Shown: piece after piece, positions 60,326 through 64,000 of the stretch
Layout: every line of letters starts with the position of its first letter
How positions within the stretch are numbered: the first letter of the stretch is position 1
Assembly (NCBI GenBank): GCA_023665825.1
Contig: JAMPDE010000001.1
Span: 210,789 to 274,788 of the forward strand
Direction of reading: 5' to 3'
DNA: 64,000 nucleotides
Source of the DNA: Alistipes senegalensis
Lineage (GTDB): Bacteria > Bacteroidota > Bacteroidia > Bacteroidales > Rikenellaceae
Notes under the pieces: generated by a model
What the model saw: only the letters and a program-made list of their open reading frames with translations
Told to the model about the DNA's origin: nothing
The model's database searches: none
Position numbers and translations under genes: made by a program

Positions 60326-60761
60326 TGATCCGTCGCCCGATGTTATACCCGCTATCTCCAATTGCAGCAAGAACAGATCGGGAAACTCGTCCAGCCTTCC
60401 GTCCAATACAAGCGATACGAAGCCATCGAGGTGCAACGCTGTGTGTTCCTCGTCTTGTACGACCGATATGCTCTTCCCGAATTAGGGAATCGGCAGGCAA
60501 TTGAAGAGTTCGCAATCGAACAGGATGGCGGCATCATTTAGGTTGACAAAAGTCCCTGAAAGACCTTCTTTATAGCCCGGAATGGAGCGGTACATCTAAA
60601 TCAACGAATTAAATATCGTTATTTTGCTGTAAATCAATACATTCAATGTAAAATAATCCCGATTCGGCAGGGCAGTTTCCTACCTCTATAAGCCCGATTT
60701 TCGGAGTTATCCTTGAATTTTCGGGTGTTTTCTTATCTCTGTGCAGGGGGCGAAAACCGGG

Positions 60762-60809
60762 TTTTGTAACCCCATTATCGAAAAAGCGTAACCCCATTTT
60801 GTAACCCCA
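60762..60809 (+). repeat. Three copies of GTAACCCCA
   Basis: TTTTGTAACCCCA at 60762-60774 and 60797-60809, with GTAACCCCA at 60788-60796. They could be transposase-binding sites at the element end or unrelated direct repeats. Confidence 0.6.
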
Positions 60810-60884
60810 GCAGTAACCGCAATGCAAATTTCCGGGTCGTTCGGCAGCACTCAAAGAGAGCTTCCCAATAACGGAAAACAACCT

Positions 60885-60901
60885 TTTGACGGGGTGTCAA
60901 A
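60885..60901. repeat. TTTGAC/GTCAAA inverted repeat
   Basis: TTTGAC-GGGGT-GTCAAA, a perfect 6-bp inverted repeat near the presumed element border. Confidence 0.5.
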
Positions 60902-61334
60902 TCGGATGGTTTCAGGGTGTTTTTAAAGCCGGAATCTTTGTTATAGCTATCTGTGCCGTATAATTATAGAAAAGGGCATAAATCTTTCGATTTCGCCCTC
61001 TGTAATTATATCGACATTATAACGGCCGTCGAATTTCGCCGTGCTAATTATGCCGGAATCATAGCAAATTATACATTTCGTTTTTGGCACCACGCCCGGT
61101 ACCTGTCGCGTATCTCGCTGTCATATAGGATACTTATCCCATTCTCTATCGCTTTGGATATATACGTTTCGTTTCTCCTCTGATATATGAATCGGGTGAA
61201 GTTGTCGGCAAATATTTTGCACATATCAAGATTGAAGCAGTCTCCGGAATGACGCACGAGTGGTGCAAATGTGGTGCAAAATAGAAATGAAAAATCGCAA
61301 CCGATTGATATTCAGTTGCGATTTTCTTTTTCTG

Positions 61335-61419
61335 TGCCCAGGACAAGACTCGAACTTGCACGAACTAAACGTTCACTACCCCCTCAAAGTAGCGTGTCTA
61401 CCAATTTCACCACCTGGGC
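61335..61419 (-). tRNA. tRNA-Leu (anticodon GAG)
   Basis: On the minus strand a 7-bp acceptor stem GCCCAGG/CCTGGGC, a D arm with GGTAGACACGC, anticodon arm CTACT-TTGAGGG-GGTAG with GAG at the anticodon position, a long class II variable arm and the T arm with GTTCGAGTC are all present. CCA is not encoded. It appears complete. Confidence 0.9.
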
Positions 61420-61577
61420 CTCGCTCCCGAACTATTTCTCCTGATTCGGGAGTGCAAATATAAAATTTCTATTTTAATCCGCCAAATTTTTGGCGGCAAA
61501 TATCGCAAATTCCCGATTCGGAGCGGCCCTATGGGCGAATGATCCGCAAGTCAGGGCGCACAGGGAGGCTAACCGCT

Positions 61578-63560
61578 CTACTTCAACGTCATTTCGTCGA
61601 GCAGATACCCGGCGCCGCCGATGCATTCCATGACGAACAGCACGTAGCGGATGTCGACAGCGATATTACGGCAGATGGTCGGGTCGAACGCGATGTCGCT
61701 CATCGTCGAACGCCATGTCCGGTCGAAGTTGATGCCGACCAGCTCGCCGCGTCCGTTGAGGACGGGCGAACCGGAATTGCCGCCCGTCGTGTGGTTCGTC
61801 GCCAAGAAGCAGACCGGCACGGTGCGCCGTCCGTCGAGCACGATGCCCCAGCGGCCGTAATCCTGCGAGGCGTAGAGGTCGCGCAGCGATTGCGGGATGT
61901 CATAGTCGTAGATTTCGGGGTTGTCTTTGGCGATGATGCCGTCGAGCGTGGTTTGCGGCGTGTGGTACTCGCCGTCGGCATATTCGTAGCCTGCGACCGA
62001 ACCATAGGCCACACGCAGGGTCAGGTTGGCATCGGGATAGAACGCGCGGGCGGTGTCCCATTCGCGCAGTGCCTTGATATAGCGCGTGTAGAGTTCGTTC
62101 AGCCGTTTGCTCGTCGGATTGCGCAGGGATTTCGTGCCAAGCAACCATGAGACATGCCCGAGCATCCGCCGCATCTCGGTGTTCAGCCGGACGATGGCCG
62201 TCGTGTCGGTGCGCTCCCACAGCCCCTCGAATACCTTGTCCGCATAGGCTTCAGCCGAACCGGTCGCTGCCACACCGTCGAGAAATTCGGGCAGGCGGTA
62301 TGGTTCGGGGCAGCGTTTCGCGTATTCCGCAAAAGCGTATCGGAACAACGCCAGTTCGGTCGGCCGGCATTTTTCAAAAATGGCGGAGGCGCGTTCGTCG
62401 GCCGAGTAAGTAACCGGCAGCGTTCCGAGCGTTTCGCGCGTGATTTCGTAGGCGTAGTAGGGTTGCAGCATGCGGGCGTATTCGGCTTTCATCTCCGGCA
62501 GCAGTCCGGCATATTCCGGTCGGCCGTCGGCCCACGCTTGGAACGCTCGTTCGTAGGCGCGTTTGGTTTCCGCCATTTTGCGGCGGGTCAGCCCGAGTTG
62601 TTCGCCTTGCCACTTCTTCCATGCGTTGGCGATCGAGGCGTGTTTCGCAGCATAGTGGATGCGCAGGGCGGGGTCGGTCGCTTGGGCGGCCGAAATCAGG
62701 TCGAGCCGTCCGGTGCGCACGGCGATTTTGTCGGGGTCGGCATGGTCGACGACATAATCGACCGCATCGGAAAGGACATACTCCTGCGTGTTGCCCGGAA
62801 ATCCGTAAATCATCGTGAAATCTCCCTCCCGAATCCCCTTTGTCGAAATCGCGAAATGGCGCTTCGGCCGATAGGGCACGTTGTCGGGCGAGTAGGCGGC
62901 CGGGCGGTTCTCTCGGTCGGCATAGATGCGGAAGACCGAGAAATCGCCCGTATGGCGGGGCCAGATCCAGTTGTCCGTATCACCGCCGAACTTGCCGATG
63001 GACGAAGGTGGAGCGGCGACTAACCGCACGTCGTCGAATTGCTCGTAGACGAACAGAAATTGTTGATTCCCGTAGTACATTTGTTCGACCGTCGCCTTGT
63101 AGCCCGTGCCTTCGGCGCAGGCCGCTTCGACGATCGCTTCGGGCGTTTCGCCTGCGGCGATGCGGTCGGTGACCTCCTCCATCCGCACCAGAATCCGCAC
63201 GTTCAGCTGCTCGTTGGGCAGTTCTTCGGCCCGCGAGCGTGCCCAGAATCCGTGCGTCAGATAGTCGTGTTCGACGCTCGAATGCGATTGGATGGCATCG
63301 TAGCCGCAGTGATGGTTGGTGAGCAGCAATCCTTCGGCCGAGACGATTTCGCCCGTGCAGCCGCCGTCGAACAGCACGACGGCATCTTTCATCGAAGCGC
63401 GGTTGACCGAATAGATATCTTCGGCGGTCAGGCGGAATCCTTTGCTGCGCATGTCGTCGATGCGGTCGGCGATCAGGCTCGGCAGCCACATGCCCTCGTC
63501 GGCGGAAGCGGTTCCGGCGCAGAGCAAAACAAATAAGGTCAAAAAGGTACGTTTCATCAT
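61578..63560 (-). CDS. S46 dipeptidyl-peptidase, DPP11-like
   Basis: A 660-residue exported serine peptidase: signal peptide ending TASA, TNHHCG with catalytic His84, RHTGDF with the probable catalytic Asp206, and GNSGSP with Ser596. The residue 18 after the serine is Arg (NFDR, Arg614), which corresponds to Arg673 of Porphyromonas DPP11 and implies cleavage after Asp/Glu. It digests peptides in the periplasm for amino-acid use. Its start overlaps the maf stop by 4 bases. Confidence 0.88.
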   Translation of the reverse strand: MMKRTFLTLFVLLCAGTASADEGMWLPSLIADRIDDMRSKGFRLTAEDIYSVNRASMKDAVVLFDGGCTGEIVSAEGLLLTNHHCGYDAIQSHSSVEHDYLTHGFWARSRAEELPNEQLNVRILVRMEEVTDRIAAGETPEAIVEAACAEGTGYKATVEQMYYGNQQFLFVYEQFDDVRLVAAPPSSIGKFGGDTDNWIWPRHTGDFSVFRIYADRENRPAAYSPDNVPYRPKRHFAISTKGIREGDFTMIYGFPGNTQEYVLSDAVDYVVDHADPDKIAVRTGRLDLISAAQATDPALRIHYAAKHASIANAWKKWQGEQLGLTRRKMAETKRAYERAFQAWADGRPEYAGLLPEMKAEYARMLQPYYAYEITRETLGTLPVTYSADERASAIFEKCRPTELALFRYAFAEYAKRCPEPYRLPEFLDGVAATGSAEAYADKVFEGLWERTDTTAIVRLNTEMRRMLGHVSWLLGTKSLRNPTSKRLNELYTRYIKALREWDTARAFYPDANLTLRVAYGSVAGYEYADGEYHTPQTTLDGIIAKDNPEIYDYDIPQSLRDLYASQDYGRWGIVLDGRRTVPVCFLATNHTTGGNSGSPVLNGRGELVGINFDRTWRSTMSDIAFDPTICRNIAVDIRYVLFVMECIGGAGYLLDEMTLK

Positions 63561-64000
63561 CGGTCGAGAAATTTATCGAGTTCGGTGTATACTTTCTGCA
63601 CGGGCAGTCCCATGACGTTGTAGAACGAGCCGTCGATGCGTTCGATGGCGACATAGCCGATCCACTCCTGCACGCCGTAGGAGCCCGCCTTGTCGAACGG
63701 ACGGTAGGTGGCCACATAGTAGGCGATTTCCTCGTCCGTCAGCGTGCGGAACCAGACGTCGCTGCGGGCTCCGAACGTGTGCGTGCGCTCGGTGTCGCGC
63801 AGGGTTACGCCCGTAACGACCGTGTGCCGGCATCCCGACAGCGTGCGAAGCATACGCGCGGCATCTTCCGCATCGCGGGGTTTGCCGAGCACTTGCCCGC
63901 CGGCCACGACGACGGTGTCAGCCGTCAGCAGAATATCTTCCGGCAGGAGCGGTTCGGGATAGGCTTCGCTTTTGAGCTGCGACAGATAGAGCGGCACCTC
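63557..64000 (-). CDS. maf: Maf-family nucleotide pyrophosphatase, 3' part
   Basis: The visible C-terminal 147 residues contain LTADTVVVAGGQVLGKP with the catalytic Asp, SGCRHTVVTGVTL and FDKAGSYGVQEW, all Maf signatures. It removes modified or excess nucleotides from the pool. The N-terminal SxxPRR motif lies beyond the window. It is upstream of and coupled to the S46 gene. Confidence 0.88.
   Translation of the reverse strand, partial: EVPLYLSQLKSEAYPEPLLPEDILLTADTVVVAGGQVLGKPRDAEDAARMLRTLSGCRHTVVTGVTLRDTERTHTFGARSDVWFRTLTDEEIAYYVATYRPFDKAGSYGVQEWIGYVAIERIDGSFYNVMGLPVQKVYTELDKFLDR

Larger units (their letters stand above)
41400..60330 (-). mobile_element. Headless Mu-like transposable element with a complete contractile tail
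   Basis: Gene order on the minus strand is HTH regulator, MuA-like transposase, MuB-like ATPase, P-loop ATPase, a 89-residue gene, tail terminator, lysis genes, sheath, tube, chaperone, tape measure, hub, baseplate and fibres. A divergent S24 repressor sits at the right. At 18 to 19 kb it is half a Mu genome. I searched every frame for portal, terminase, protease, MuF and capsid genes and found no candidate or room for them. Precise ends and target duplication were not identified. Confidence 0.75.
60326..61334. other. Intergenic stretch with remnants and short repeats
   Basis: About 1 kb with no intact gene. The plus strand to 60540 holds an open frame without a start (RYLQLQQEQIGKLVQP to QDGGII), perhaps a decayed gene. 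Minus frames 60609-60881 and 61069-61257 are short and unrecognised. Repeats at 60762-60809 and an inverted repeat at 60885-60901 lie here. The right end of the transposable element probably falls in this stretch. Confidence 0.5.

Noticed and set aside
60609..60881. A 90-codon minus-strand frame as a gene
   Set aside because: No recognisable domain, it contains the short direct repeats, and its start context is poor; left as part of the intergenic stretch.
1..64000. CRISPR arrays, retrons, diversity-generating retroelements, group II introns or rRNA genes
   Set aside because: No regular repeat-spacer series, reverse transcriptase gene or rRNA sequence was seen anywhere.

Overview
The window looks like a Bacteroidales chromosome, most likely Alistipes/Rikenellaceae. 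The evidence is a GC-rich backbone, TAnnTTTG (-7) promoters, Mfa/FimB-type fimbrial genes with lipoprotein signals, a Bacteroidetes TraE-to-TraO conjugation operon and an S46 dipeptidyl-peptidase. The genus is inferred; no rRNA is present.

Region 1 (1 to about 40,620) is the right-hand part of an integrative conjugative element (ICE). Its left end lies outside the window. Its right end is a displaced 3' fragment of tRNA-Ala(GGC) at 40573-40621. In order it holds: small accessory genes and an SSB (1-1389); a 2 kb gene-free, hairpin-rich block (1390-3465); mobilisation genes (BfmA/BtgA-like, DUF5712-type relaxase, coupling protein, 3466-8600); a type IV secretion operon traE,F,G,I,J,K,M,N,O (8612-16173); an AT-rich three-gene cassette of unknown function (16233-18308); a toxin-antitoxin group with a frameshifted HigA-like gene (18633-19470); umuDC (19625-21337); a strongly structured RNA leader (21429-21627) ahead of a small gene, a double-ORF6N protein and a lipoprotein; a nine-gene minus-strand fimbrial operon rich in lipoproteins (23844-35988); then an M23 peptidase, ParA, a plasmid-type Rep protein and regulators (35992-40483).

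Region 2 (about 40,620-41,400) is a scarred junction. It holds the native tRNA terminator, a promoter without a gene, a strong terminator and a degenerate D12-class adenine methyltransferase.

Region 3 (about 41,400-60,330) resembles a Mu-like transposable phage but carries only early and tail genes. It has an S24 repressor and a divergent HTH gene around a shared operator, a MuA-like transposase, a MuB-like ATPase, a second P-loop ATPase, lysis genes, and a complete contractile tail: terminator, DUF2586 sheath, tube, frameshifting chaperone, tape measure, hub, spike, baseplate and fibres. No terminase, portal, protease or capsid gene is present. I read it as a headless transposable element, or a tailocin that has kept its transposition genes. 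It is the most interesting system in the window.

Region 4 (60,330-64,000) is a non-coding stretch with short repeats, an intact tRNA-Leu(GAG), a DPP11-like S46 peptidase and the 3' part of a maf gene; these last genes look like ordinary chromosome.
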